Source of the DNA: Nymphaea colorata
Taxonomy: Eukaryota; Streptophyta; Magnoliopsida; Nymphaeales; Nymphaeaceae
Direction: 5' to 3'
DNA: 64,000 nucleotides
NCBI RefSeq assembly: GCF_008831285.2
Contig: NC_045140.1
Coordinates: 19,962,370-20,026,369, forward strand
Shown in pieces: positions 47,932 through 59,598 of the stretch. Both the position numbers and the translations under genes were made by a program. The notes under the pieces are model-generated. The model did no database searches. It saw only the letters and a list, made by a program, of their open reading frames with translations, and was not told where the DNA came from. Within the stretch, counting starts at the first letter, position 1, and every line of letters starts with the position of its first letter.

Positions 47932-48458
47932 GATCAACTTTTCTACAAAGAATAGAAAAGTGAAGATATGCGAAGTGTAAGCCTGTAAGCTGATGTCTAG
48001 GAGGTTCCCTACCACAATGCATTTGAAGCAACTATGACTGATGGTTTTAAAATGGCCATCTCAAGGTCCTGACAAATGGCCATGTCCTGTCCTGTTCTTC
48101 CTCTCCTTTCAGCACAACCTTCGTTATCTTGAAGGACTGCTTCCATTTGATTAATGTCTGAGAGCAAGTCCTAATGTACATCAAGGACATGAAAGACGAA
48201 ATTTAATAGCATAACAACGTGGAGAATAACGATTTCAAGATGAATGGTTTGATTACTGGATAACAAAATTTTATCCACACTCCAAAAAATGGTCTTCTTT
48301 CTCTTGTATCAATCAGACAATCACATAGGTCCGTCTATATAGCTAATGTTGTCAAAAACGTATATAGATGGCCACAACAAAAGGAATGTGTTACACTTAA
48401 ATAACATCTCTAACCTTCCACACACATACATATATAAGCAGTTTCATATGCACACAGA
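47932..48458. other. Segment present only in unit C
   Basis: About 520 bases between 'tattggcaagggcag' and 'agaagacaaggc' that have no counterpart in A or B, where those flanks are adjacent. No inverted ends, LTR or open frame was seen. It could be an insertion in C or a deletion shared by A and B. Confidence 0.7.
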
Positions 48459-49929
48459 AGACAAGGCTTTCATCCCTCCCTAAATGGGTTTCTGTCATTT
48501 GAAAAATGTGCTGTTTTTCCAGTGGTGCTTATATCATTCCATCTAAGAAAAGCATCCATAATTGTCATTTTCTAAAGACTAACATGGAAAACTTTAGGCA
48601 AAGATGGATTTCGCTTGCCAATATGTCTAACGAGTTAAGCGTGAAAAATAGCATGTCAACATTATCGAAAACAAATAAGTTCTTCTGTAATAAAGGAATC
48701 AGAATCAAGGAATCAGAATCTGACAATAAAGCTTTGTTTTCATGAACTACCAAACCGAGAACCCATGAATAGATAAAAAAAGTCTAGTTCTTTGCATTCT
48801 CATAAAATTTAATTCCAAATCATTGTGGCATGAGAACAAGTATAATTCGTTCAGTTTTTCCTTAAATATTTTACAATGGGTAACAAGGTCCAGAAAACAA
48901 AAACTTAGTTGTGATATCACATGCATAGTGCACTGTGACTCTTTTAACTTCACAAAGATTGACATTACCTATATCTGCAAATGCATTAATCATAAGAGAG
49001 CAAGACAACAGACTTGTCTTATCCAAGATTCTTTGATAGAGGCATTGGATTGTGCATGTACAAGAAATGAGAAGTAAAGGAGCCCTTTTCAAGTTGAACA
49101 AGTTCAATGCAAAGAAATATGAGTTTTCCCTCTCAAATGGCATCTGCATTGAATCGGGCCCACTGATAAACAAAGTAAGCATGACAAAGAAGAAAATAAA
49201 GCATCAACAACACAGGAAGTGATTACCCTTAATATGTGCAGAAGTATCCTTCACAATGACAATGAGACTCATTTTTAACTCATCCATAACAAGAGAGGTC
49301 ATTGCAAACAACAGCAACTAGCTGATTGCAACCAAATGCTACAAATGACACCAAGTACTGCATAACTCAAGGCAAAATAAAATTGAAGTACCGCAACCAC
49401 ATTTAAGAATATCAGGAAGCAAACTTTGATGCTCTGGGACCACGGGGAGGAATCTGATAACACCTTTAATATGTTTTACCAATGGATTTTCAACCTAAGG
49501 AACATGGAATTGCAGTACATCTATAAGCTATTTCCATAACAACTGTTGTATGTTACCATTGGTTTTTTAACCTAAGGGCATTACCTTCTTCTCACCAGAT
49601 GCAAATTATCAAGATACATGATCATGTTCCAAGCATCTCAGCACAACATTGATCGAGTCAATCACAAAGAAACTGAATTTTTTTTGGGGATAAAGCAGCT
49701 ATGTCAAACAACATCAATTATTGGACGATCAACTATGTCTTACCCAATTTAGGAACGAATCAAGGTGCTAGCTCACTTCGTAGGTCATGTCCTTCCGGGT
49801 AATGTGTACTTTAACCTGTATCACAACCATAACAACATCAGAAGACAACGTCACATTGTAAAATAGACGCAAATCACAAGCAACAAACATCAAATCACCT
49901 GGCCACCCCGTTCCGTCCAAAGCGAATGC

Positions 49930-50232
49930 TTAGACATCTTTCCTAATTGAAGGATTGACATCTCTTGAAGCAGAGGCGTTGATCTCACGGTGTCTCATTG
50001 CCGACCTAATTCTTGCCGTGGAACACTCTCGATCTTGACGTCCTCTCGAGATCAGAACCCCAGGCGAGATGATGGGCCCTTTGTTAGTTCTTGCTACCCT
50101 ATGTTCTTGAATCTCCTCAAGAAATTGAACTTCGGCGCTCATGTAAACGAGGGAACCCATAGAACGAACACGGAAAGGAAGGATAAGCGATGGAAAAGGA
50201 GGAAACCTGCAAAACACACAGTTCGAAAGCAT
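49930..50232 (-). CDS. Unrecognised open frame, unit C only
   Basis: A 100-residue minus-strand frame with internal MGSLVYMSAEVQFLEEIQ, then ISPGVLISRGRQDRECSTA. The matching segments of A (about 32340-32571) and B (about 41645-41870) keep the start region but have lost bases, so the frame ends early or shifts. The start is uncertain: an inner ATG at MGSL is as plausible as the outermost. I recognise no family. It may be a first coding exon of a gene whose other exons lie in the array, or chance. Confidence 0.25.
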   Translation of the reverse strand: MLSNCVFCRFPPFPSLILPFRVRSMGSLVYMSAEVQFLEEIQEHRVARTNKGPIISPGVLISRGRQDRECSTARIRSAMRHREINASASRDVNPSIRKDV

Positions 50233-50900
50233 TAGGAGCCGATGCGATTAAAGAAAAACATCAATAAAATAAAACCATGTCAGATCGTCCTATGTTGGTT
50301 ACAGCCTAAAATCTTGGGAGAAGAATAATGAGAATCACGACATCTTCGGAGAAAAAGAACGAGAATCACGATAGTTGGTCACTTACCCAATATATATATT
50401 GGTTATTTCGCTACGTTGGTGGTTCAAGGATAAACCAGTCGTCTGATATTTTTAAATCGGACGGCCTGTTCTTAACAGCATTTGTTGATAGTAGGATATT
50501 AAACACATAAAATTTGATATTCTGAATTTATATGTGTTTGACTTTATAAGAATCGAATTCCATAGAATTTGAGGGTTAGAAAGACTGACAGTTTCGAGCT
50601 GGCATACTTTTAAGTTTTATTTTGGATTTGTTTCCCAATCCTGTAATTTGAATGTTATTATTATACTATATTATAATATTTGCCTTCTGTGATCCACATA
50701 TTATGACTTATAATATTGATTCGTTAGCTGATTTACATGCTTACTGTCAAATTGCTTAGAGTAAATATTGGTTTCATATAATGCCATCTTAAATTTATCA
50801 CCGATATCCAACCTTGTGATTTAATGGGCTATTTGGCAATTAGACACCAGACCCAACATAGTGTTTCATGAATCTACCTAAAAGAACCCTAACTTCATAA

Positions 50901-51803
50901 ATAAAATAACTCAAACCACATTAGATTTAAGATCAAGGCATCCTTATTCGCTGTGTCCTTTACTAATCCAAGCAGCAGCTTACTTAGTTATTTAACCGTT
51001 TGCACCCCTAGTAATGATATGGACTCAAACTTGACTTGGGTTTGGACCATATTCCCGGGTCAACTTACCATGTCCAGAATTGATTTGTGAAGAAACGTGA
51101 CCTGGTCTCTTGCTGGAAATGGGGCCGACGAACAGTGTCTGCCCATTTTACAGCAAAGCAAGGATGCCACCATGAAGAGCTTTACTGATTGGACTAGAAT
51201 CGTATTTGGATCCAAACACGAGGTATCGTAATAGGGTTTGGATCTGGGCATTAGCAAGTTTACAACCTAATGCGGATAAAATCCAACTGGATTCGGATAA
51301 TGAATGGAAACCGAGTCAGGGTTTGAATTGATCTAATGAACCTTCAGCGTTCATATAATAAAGTACTATTTGAGACCGGGTCTGGGGTAAGCATGAGTTT
51401 ATATCGACCCGTTTTTGGGTACATGTGAATTGGGATAGAGCCATTGGACCGGACAGTGCCATAAAATTCGGACCCTCTCTCTCTCTAAAATCTATAGGAC
51501 GGCTTGGATTGGGCGAGACACCCGCCGCTATTTTCTGGTTTTTCGTGTTTTCTTCTGAAATTCTAAATTCCGAGCTTTTTCCATTAGAAAGGGGAAAGGC
51601 GGAAGAGAGGAGGGGAGGGGAGGAAGGAAGGGTGGGTTAATTCCTCAGCTCATTTTTTATGTTCTTTATTTAATCCACACGAATATTTAAAAAAAAAGGC
51701 TGGTAGATATCTCCATCAGATCTACGAACCCTATTTCCTCCCTTCCTCCTTCTGTCTATAGGTTTTCCGGCGCCGGTTTGTGGCTCTCCGGCGCGTTTCA
51801 GCC
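50901..51803 (+). promoter_or_regulatory. ARL8 upstream region and presumed 5' UTR
   Basis: No open gene. It includes a CT-rich run (51473-51485), a purine-rich stretch at 51585-51635 and pyrimidine-rich sequence just before the ARL8 ATG (51735-51800), as is common in plant 5' leaders. Transcription start and TATA box cannot be fixed by eye. Confidence 0.35.
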
Positions 51804-54800
51804 ATGGGACTATGGGAAGCATTCCTCAATTGGCTCCGAAGGTGCTTTTCTCTCTGCCTCTGTTTCTCTCTCTCTTTGTTGTCCTTTTGTTCTTCTTCTT
51901 TTTTTTCTTTTTTTTTTTGTGGGGAGAATTTTCTTATTCCTTTTCCTGTTTTAGTATTGGTTGTGGTTTGGATCCCTGTTTTCAGTTCTCTCATTGGTGG
52001 TTGGCTAATCTCGTGTAAATCGTGAAGAGGTTGTCTCTTGAGATAAATTTTATAACCCTTTTTGGATGAGTCTTTGGTAATTTATTGCGTTTGTTCCCGC
52101 TGCATTTGGTGGAGTTTACTTTAGTTCCCAAGAGTTTTCATGGTTGGCAATGCCATGGTTGGTTCGGAATTTAAAGAATTTCTGGTTCTCTTTATATGTT
52201 AATTTTCGAATTTTGAACGTGGCATTTCAATTTCCTAGGTTATTATTTTCTATAAGCATTGGCGTAATAAATAGTCCTTGATTTCGAGGAGGATGGTTCA
52301 TTGATAATGTCTTGTTTCTGTGAGCAATTGCTAGTGTCTAACTTCTGGGTACTAGGCTTACAGACTTTTCCATGCTTTGGCTACTCAGACCAACTTTTCT
52401 CCAGGGGAAGTTTATGGAGGTCTTTTATGCGTGAATTATGTGTTTCTGTGATTATTGTTTCTCATCGTTGTCACTTTCGAATGTAGCCTATTCTTCAAGC
52501 AAGAAATGGAGCTGTCTCTTATAGGGCTGCAGAACGCTGGGAAAACATCCCTTGTGAATGTCGTTGCAGTATGTGCCCATTGATTTGGTTTTTTTCTTTC
52601 TTTGCAATTTTGAGATTTTGCGCAGTGTTTTAAATTTTTAATTTCTGTTAACTGGCCATGGTGTCTGATTGACCTGGTTCTTGTTTGTTAGACCGGTGGA
52701 TACAGCGAAGACATGATTCCTACTGTAAGTGCATTTTATATTTTTGTTATCACCCAGCATTTTATTTGCACTTCAAGAATTGCTTGTGTAAACCTGAGGC
52801 TGCGTGCTTGTCTGTAGGAATCATCTTTCTTCTTTCTATAGACAGTCTGAGATGTTCTTTCAAGTGATTAGAATGTGCATTGCAACCCAGATGTTCTTGT
52901 CTCTTAAACTTGCAGGTGGGATTCAACATGAGGAAGGTAACAAAAGGAAATGTTACCATTAAATTGTGGGATCTTGGAGGCCAGCCAAGGTTCCGCAGCA
53001 TGTGGGAGCGTTATTGCCGAGCTGTGTCTGCAATTGTGTACGTATCTCATTTTATATCATTTATTCTTTTGATCCAGCTTTGTATTTTCTTCATTATAAA
53101 TAATTTTGTCTTAATGTTCTGAGCAGAATAATCATTAGCATCAGTAGGCACTAGGCAGAAAGAAATGAAATTGAATGAAGCTTATGAGTCTAAGACCCAC
53201 CAATCTCTCATTTTTTTTCAGTTGTTTTAGGGAAAAAAAAAGGAAAAGCTCTTCAAAAGCATTAGATGAATGTCTTATAATGTGACACCAGGACAAGTTG
53301 GGCCATTTCTTGCAGTCCTAATACTTCGCCCATTCTGTTATAAGCCAATTTGTAATGAGTACTGCTACATAAGTGAAACAGGTGGTTTATTTGGGATTAA
53401 CAGAAAAAGCATAGCAGGAAGATATTGTCACTTGACTCTTGTGAGCAAATGTATCTCGGAAACATTTTTCTTAGGCAGGACAGGAGCGATGTAGGTATAA
53501 TAAAACATGGGAGCTCAGAACGGTCCCGGTTTATCTTAGACTTATTGTTAGCATTTACATGGCATCAGGGAACATTGTGAAAAATGAGAGTTGGAGAATT
53601 GGTTATCACCATTGTTGGCTGCCAGTAGATTTGGAATGAAATAAACATGGATTCAATTTGATTTACTTTTTCAATAGTATTTTGCAGTCATAAAAGACCT
53701 ATAAGATGGAAAAATCATGCTGCTTAACTTAGTTTTTTATGAATGACGTATTTAACTAAATTTGTCTTAATAAAACAAACTTGTACATAGACATTAACAA
53801 GTGAAACTTTAACGTCTGTGACCTTTATGGAGGGACGTAATTTGACAGAAAGCTTTCTACATAGAAAAGAAGTATTTTTTTTGGCGTACCACGAAAATTT
53901 GTGAACTGGCCAGTGGATTTTCCGTGAATATGTTGGTCAAACACTCTTGACCGGAAATGATGTTTGGCTAATTATTCTGATCATGCTAGCAAGGTGGTTG
54001 TGCCTTTGTCAATGGGGATGTTTGGTTGCATCCTGCAGCTAACAGACTTGAAAACTGTGAGGCTTCTAGGTGTAATTGATGTAGGATCAATTGGTAAGTT
54101 CTATTGTAGCCAAAAGTTTCTTGTGTGGTTATGACTCATAAAAACTCTTTGCTTCAGAAAAATCATCTTTCTAAATTTCCTGTGCTACAAATTTTTGGCT
54201 TTCTCCTTTCAAATATTTTCTTGCCAAACATCTTCATTTTCTCACTCTTTTACTACTCCTTGTCCACCTTTCCAAGTCACAGCTCCTCCTTCCTCTCCCT
54301 TCTTGTTTCTGTTCTTGTGAGTTACGTTTTTTTCCATTGCGTACCTTTTGTTTTAGATATTGTTTTCACTTTGTCTTTTCTTATCTATCTCCTTTCCTTA
54401 GTGTGATATTACCTCTGGCTTTTCTTCCCTATCTTTGTTCTACAAATATTTGTCTTGTCTATATCTTGGTGGTGCAAACTCTCATGATATAATTAGTTTT
54501 CCAATAGCATCTCAGAAAAAACTGAAAACCAGAATAGTTTTTAAACTGTGAAATTGGAAAAAAATGGAGGAAAAATTAATCAGCAAATAGATAAAATTTT
54601 TTGATAGCATTGTGATATTATCATGAAATTTTGAATTTCCTATACTTTCAGTATCTTGCAAGAATCATAGATGTTATATCATTTTTTGAATATCTCACAA
54701 TCATTGTCACGGATATCATTCTTGGATTTGATCTGTGAGGTTCTTCTTCGATATTTATCAGAAAGGTTTATTTTTGGGGAAAAATTTAGGGAAAATATTG

Positions 54801-57535
54801 GGAATACAAAAAATTGGAGAATATACACAAATAGTGGAAAATGATGAAATTATTAGTTTAAAATTTTAAATACTCAACCTCTTACGAGGCATTGATAAAG
54901 CAGTTTTTATAGTGTCAAGAGAAACATAAAAAAAAGGAAAATAAAGGTTTTAAGTACAACAAACCATGTTGTTTTACAGGGGAAAATATTGAAATATTAT
55001 CATGAGCAACAGTTTCTAAAGATATTTTCAAAATATCATCAATTCATCATTTTTTGCCTTTTCTCATTTCTGTCTGTTTTGCTGATATTGTCAAGATACT
55101 TATCAAAATCTTGTGACTCTAGGATAATGCTCACAATTGAAGCCAGTGGCAGAGCCAGAAATTTGTGGTTGAGGGGAAATAATATAAGAAATCTTAGATA
55201 TGGGGGGCAACAATTATGTAGTAAACTAAATTATGTGGAGGACAAAACATGTAAAAATAAATAACTTATGTAATTCTCTATGGGCAACTGCCCACAATCC
55301 CACACCTAGGTCTGCCACTGATAGGGGCATGAGATTTTCAGAATATTGCGAAGGTCTATCCTTATCTAGTACCCAAATTGGCCAAATTGGTAAGTAATTC
55401 ATGTTGAATGCTTTCCAAATGCAAAATTGGAAATGGTTGTACAATTGCTTCATGCACGGGGATCAATGTCTTATTTCATGAAAAGTATGAAAAGGCATCA
55501 CATTCCAGTGACATGTATAGAAGTCTTCATGTTGTTCCACTTGTAGAGAGTTAACCAAGTAATCTGGGGAGTAAGTGGTCAGCTCCTTGATCCAAATAAC
55601 ATGAAAAGCATCTGTTTCAGTCAAGTTTACATGCTGTCCTTTCTTATTGAAACACTTTCTTCAGTTATGCCAGGCTTACATTCATGGAACAAATCAACCA
55701 ATCAACTATAAATACATATTCTTTTCTTTGCTTTCTGAAAGTGAACGAGCACTTTGTGAGAAATATAGGATCTTTCAAGGCCAACTTGGAATGCATGTAA
55801 TTCCTTATTTTTTCACTAGAAAAGGAGAAACAAAATCAAAGAACCTTCAGATGAAGATGGATGATATCTTGTATTTACCTCTTCTGTATATGCTAGTGGA
55901 ATTTCTCTATAGATAAATATAGGCTCATAACTTCATTTTGCTTTGCTCTTTTGGGCCCTACCTTTTTCTTTGACCACCTTTTCGGATTTAAAAATCAAAT
56001 ATTGCTGTTTCCACTTGTACAAGAGAGGCTTTGCTATGAGAAATAAATATTTATATTGAAAAAGTAACTTTAGGAGTGTAAAACTCAAGTTCTGGCAGCC
56101 CCATTGGTTCCCTCAAATATGCACGAAGGACCTTTACCAGGCAAACATTACCTTAGCTAATGATTGATAGATAGTGCCTGCCCAAGTCTGTCATCATATG
56201 CTGTCATAAGAACTAGAAAAGTAGTAGTGACTACTGCTATGTTGGCTAGTGACTGGACATCCAAATTCCAAAGTAGCTGCTTTGATTTGTCATTTGATGA
56301 TATTTAATTGGAAGAGAAATGACATTTTACAGTAAGAAGAAATGGTAAAGCATCTAAATGGTAGTTCTTAAATAATTCTTTTTTTGTACTCTTAGCTGGA
56401 CTGGGTCAGTCCCTCCATTCATCTAAAAGAATGAAAGTATACATGCTTTTCTCTCTTTTGTTTTGCATTCTTCGCCTTATTGGGGGCTAATGCTTCATCA
56501 TGTTACTCTCTGTCACTGGTTATGTGGTCCATTTTTCTTCTTATAGAATGATGAAAACTTGGCTCTAATTCTCTCTATATTTGCAGATATGTGGTTGATG
56601 CAGCTGATCGTGATAACTTGACCACTTCAAGAAATGAACTCCACGACTTATTGAGCAAGCCTTCATTGAGTGGCATTCCATTGCTTGTGCTTGGTAACAA
56701 AATAGACAAGCCAGAAGCACTCTCAATGCAAGGGTTGACAGATGCAATGTAAGCAATTGTTGTTCTCGTGAAAAATCAATGTTACATGCATTGTCAGGAA
56801 CAGGCAGACAAGCATTTGGTTTTCATGGAATGAGTTGTTCAAGCACAGAGAATCACAGAGCAATTCTCCCTTGAGTCTGGCCCCTGAATCTGCTATCCAC
56901 AGTTATTTGGTTTCCTTGGATATCATGTATATCGAGTGGTTTTATGATCTTTGCTATCCACAGTATTGATCCTCTGGAAGAGAAGAAGGATTCTGACTTC
57001 TTGTTTCTCATGGTTCTCTTGTGGTGCGGGGCCAATATGAAGGATTGATTGCTGCTGCACGTGTGGAACTTTTGCTTTAAATTAGGGGCGAACCTACCCA
57101 TGAGAATTTAATGCGCTACTAGTCCCTTGAGTTTTTTTGGTGAAGTAACGAAATGTTTGGAAAGTGACTGTTATGAACAATCTTGACAGACGTAAATCGG
57201 TTGCACAAAGACATTCTTCTTTTTCAAGTGACAATTTTGGCCATTTGAACTTCTTTGCCTGTCAATTTTCCGTAAGAGATGTCTAATGTCCTGTTTCATG
57301 ATTAACTGTTGGAGTGTATTCACCTTAAGAATGGTTTTGCAATTTTTACCAGTCTAGTTGTTTATTCATCCGTAGGTTATGTAGTTTCTTATTATAAAAA
57401 TCTGGTTTGTGATGCAGGGGGCTGAAGTCACTCACAGATAGAGAAGTCCGCTGCCTCATGATCTCATGCAAGAACTCGACCAACATTGACTCTGTTATAG
57501 ATTGGCTTGTGAAGCATTCGAAGACGAAGAACTGA
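51804..57535 (+). CDS. ADP-ribosylation factor-like protein 8 (ARL8), 184 aa
   Basis: Small GTPase of the Arf-like 8 group, which acts at lysosome/vacuole membranes and in axonal or vesicle transport in animals; in plants ARL8 is also known as a tobamovirus host factor. Exons: 51804-51841, 52487-52568, 52692-52724, 52916-53037, 56587-56748 and 57418-57535. All junctions are GT-AG and join in phase to 184 codons, the usual family length. The protein starts [18 protein letters not shown], the amphipathic ARL8 N-terminus. It has the P-loop GLQNAGKTS (26-34), switch I threonine 51, WDLGGQ (69-74), NKID (129-132) and [15 protein letters not shown] near the end. Intron 4 is 3.5 kb and carries an hAT-like element. 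AATAAA at 57901 is a possible polyadenylation signal. The start is fixed by the conserved N-terminus. No damage is seen. Confidence 0.97.
55144..55320. mobile_element. hAT-like MITE in ARL8 intron 4
   Basis: A 177-bp segment with inverted ends: left CAGTGGCAGAGCCAG, right (reverse complement) CAGTGGCAGACCTAGG. The flanking octamers attgaagc and ataggggc are imperfectly alike (5 of 8). It is non-coding, with an internal 'ggggggcaa'/'tgcccaca' type fold-back. It resembles the widespread plant repeats beginning CAGTGGCGGAGCC. Confidence 0.7.
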
Positions 57536-58012
57536 AAACGGAGTTTCCTGTATTCATGGGGTCAACAGCTGTTCACGTGCTTAGGTGATTGCTTTCTTCA
57601 TTGTGTGAATTCTTGGCTAACCAGGCTTCTGAATGTCTGACGTGTCTCATGCTTATGTCAAAATTGTCGTTGTGATGTATGAGTAATATAAGTTAAACGG
57701 TTTAGCTGGTCAATGGCGACATGGACACGGTTTGGTTTGTCGAATTGTTGCTGCTTTGAGTGAAATTGTGAATAACAATGGGCCGAGGGTTTGTGATTTG
57801 TGATGAAACCGGTTATCGCCAATCTGTGCCTTTTGTCTGCCTACATATTTCTAACTTGGTGCTTCCATTTTGTGTTCCCTTTGTGGATTGCTGTACCTTA
57901 AATAAATGGACCCTTAGCAGCAAATGGTTTGAGGATGAGGCAGCTGATGTTTGTAAATTGGAGTTCTTACTTTGCCCTGCTTGGCACAACCCCAACGGAC
58001 GATGTATTTTGG

Positions 58013-58082
58013 CCAGAGAGAGAGAGAGAGAGAGAGAAGGGGGGGGGGGGGGGGGGGAGGGGGGGGAGAGAGAAAGAGAGAA
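58013..58082. repeat. (GA)n with long G-runs
   Basis: GA repeat, then 19 consecutive G (58039-58057), one A, eight G, and more GA. G-rich runs of this size could form quadruplexes and are also prone to sequencing error. Confidence 0.9.
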
Positions 58083-58708
58083 CTGTACATAGCACATGTG
58101 AGAGGGAGGCCATCCCATGGTTGTTTTCTTGCATGAATTTGTGCAAGATGCTAAGTAGCAAGTTTCTAGTCTAATACGGAGTTAGCTCGTCTATGGAGAT
58201 CGCTAATCACGCTACATTTGCTTTGAGGGACACGGGATATCTCGATATTCGTCTGGTGGCTGCTGCGATCTGCGGGGAACCCCATGCTTGATCCAGCCTT
58301 GATCTGCGTGCCCCCAATTCTCACAGCAATCAAATGTGAACCATACCTTTCTGTGCTCAACCATTTCACAGCCTCTTACTATACAGGCTGAAACTCGAAT
58401 TATATTTTTCAGTGAAGAACGGGTCCAGATTGGGATACCGGCACCAGAACTAAGCAAGAGAAATTTTATTGGATCCAAAAAGCTCTAATGATTTAGCTGG
58501 CCGCTCCATGTAAGGTTTTTCTTTAGGAACTGGTAGAAGGAATGAGTTACCAACCTGGATTTGATAGCCGCCTACAGGAGGCGATAATTACTAATTAGAT
58601 ATATATGGGAGGGGGTTTTCTTTTTACTGAATTCATAAACTCTTCATGTTTCTCTGAGTTCTTTAACGACTACCATTTAAGTGACACAGGTGTAGATACA
58701 AATACAAA

Positions 58709-58810
58709 CAGGGGCGAAGCTAGAAATTTTTTATGAGGGGAGTCGAATTGGTTTCAAAATTTTGATAAGAGCTGAACTATCATTTTTTTTCAAAATTTGT
58801 ATATAAAATA

Positions 58811-58852
<42 letters not shown>

Positions 58853-58896
58853 GTTTAGGGGGGGGGGGGACAAGGCTCCTGCCTGCTTTGCCACTG
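58709..58896. mobile_element. hAT-like MITE near SURF1
   Basis: A 188-bp segment beginning CAGGGGCGAAGC and ending GCTTTGCCACTG, so inverted ends match in most positions. The flanking octamers aatacaaa and aatacgca agree at 6 of 8. It contains a TA microsatellite (about 58818-58849) and a 12-G run. Its ends are similar to those of the element at 55144, suggesting one family. Confidence 0.65.
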
Positions 58897-59598
58897 AATA
58901 CGCAGATATAGATAGAGAGACGAGCTTGATAACTTAAAAAATGTGGATATGAGAGTGCATTCGGTTATACTTGTACATGTGCAAAATACCTTAAAACCTT
59001 AAAATTGAAACAACATTTAAATTAAGCAAAAGCAGTTTGAATCAGTGGGTTAGTGTGTTGAAACTAAAAAGCATTGTGTATGTCTAAATACTCGCTTTTG
59101 CCATATGGGAATGGCGACAAGGTGTACGGCTGAAGCGCCAAAGTTTTCTGGAAATCTACAAAACCCTAAATCCTATCTACCAGTATCTGCCGGCGCCAAT
59201 GATGCATGTCATGTGCCAAAACCATCAATTTTCTTCTTACAACATGCTTCTGCTTAAAATCGCCTTTTTTGTTGCTAAATTTAATCTCTCAAAGGAAGAA
59301 AAATAAATAAAACAATGACGAGGACTTTTCGGCCACTTTGATTTGACTAAACGGATGCCAACTTGAATTTTTTCTGCGTACAGGCGTGTCTATAAATTAT
59401 GAAAGGTCGAAACACTGAGAAACAGTGAAACACGCCGGGCATATGTAATAACGAGAAGAATTTGCTGCTTTCTGTAAAAAGGTTCACGAGCGAAGTATCT
59501 TCCCGCAAATCGACCCGAGACAAATGCCAATGTAGACCACTGCGGCGAAGATGGCATCAAGTTGAGACCCTTTCTGGAGAGTGGAGACTCCTTGAGCA

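Larger units (their letters stand above)
45357..50900. repeat. Tandem array, unit C (partial, rearranged)
   Basis: From 45357 to about 47470 it matches B almost perfectly. Beyond that it shows substitutions and rearrangements. About 230 bases of B (38160-38390) are missing near 47510. About 520 bases are inserted at 47932-48458. About 1.37 kb of B (38998-40365, including MITE and microsatellite) is missing near 48622. About 60 extra bases lie near 49921-49990. From about 50270 homology becomes patchy and fades by about 50900. The last 2.3 kb of the unit, including the CACTA-type cluster, is absent. Confidence 0.9.
57536..59598. other. Intergenic between ARL8 and SURF1
   Basis: Holds the ARL8 3' region, a GA/poly-G tract, an hAT-like element and the SURF1 upstream region. 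No further gene recognised. Confidence 0.6.

Noticed and set aside
57778-58174. Open frames running through the GA/poly-G tract
   Set aside because: Low-complexity repeats in the ARL8 3' flank.
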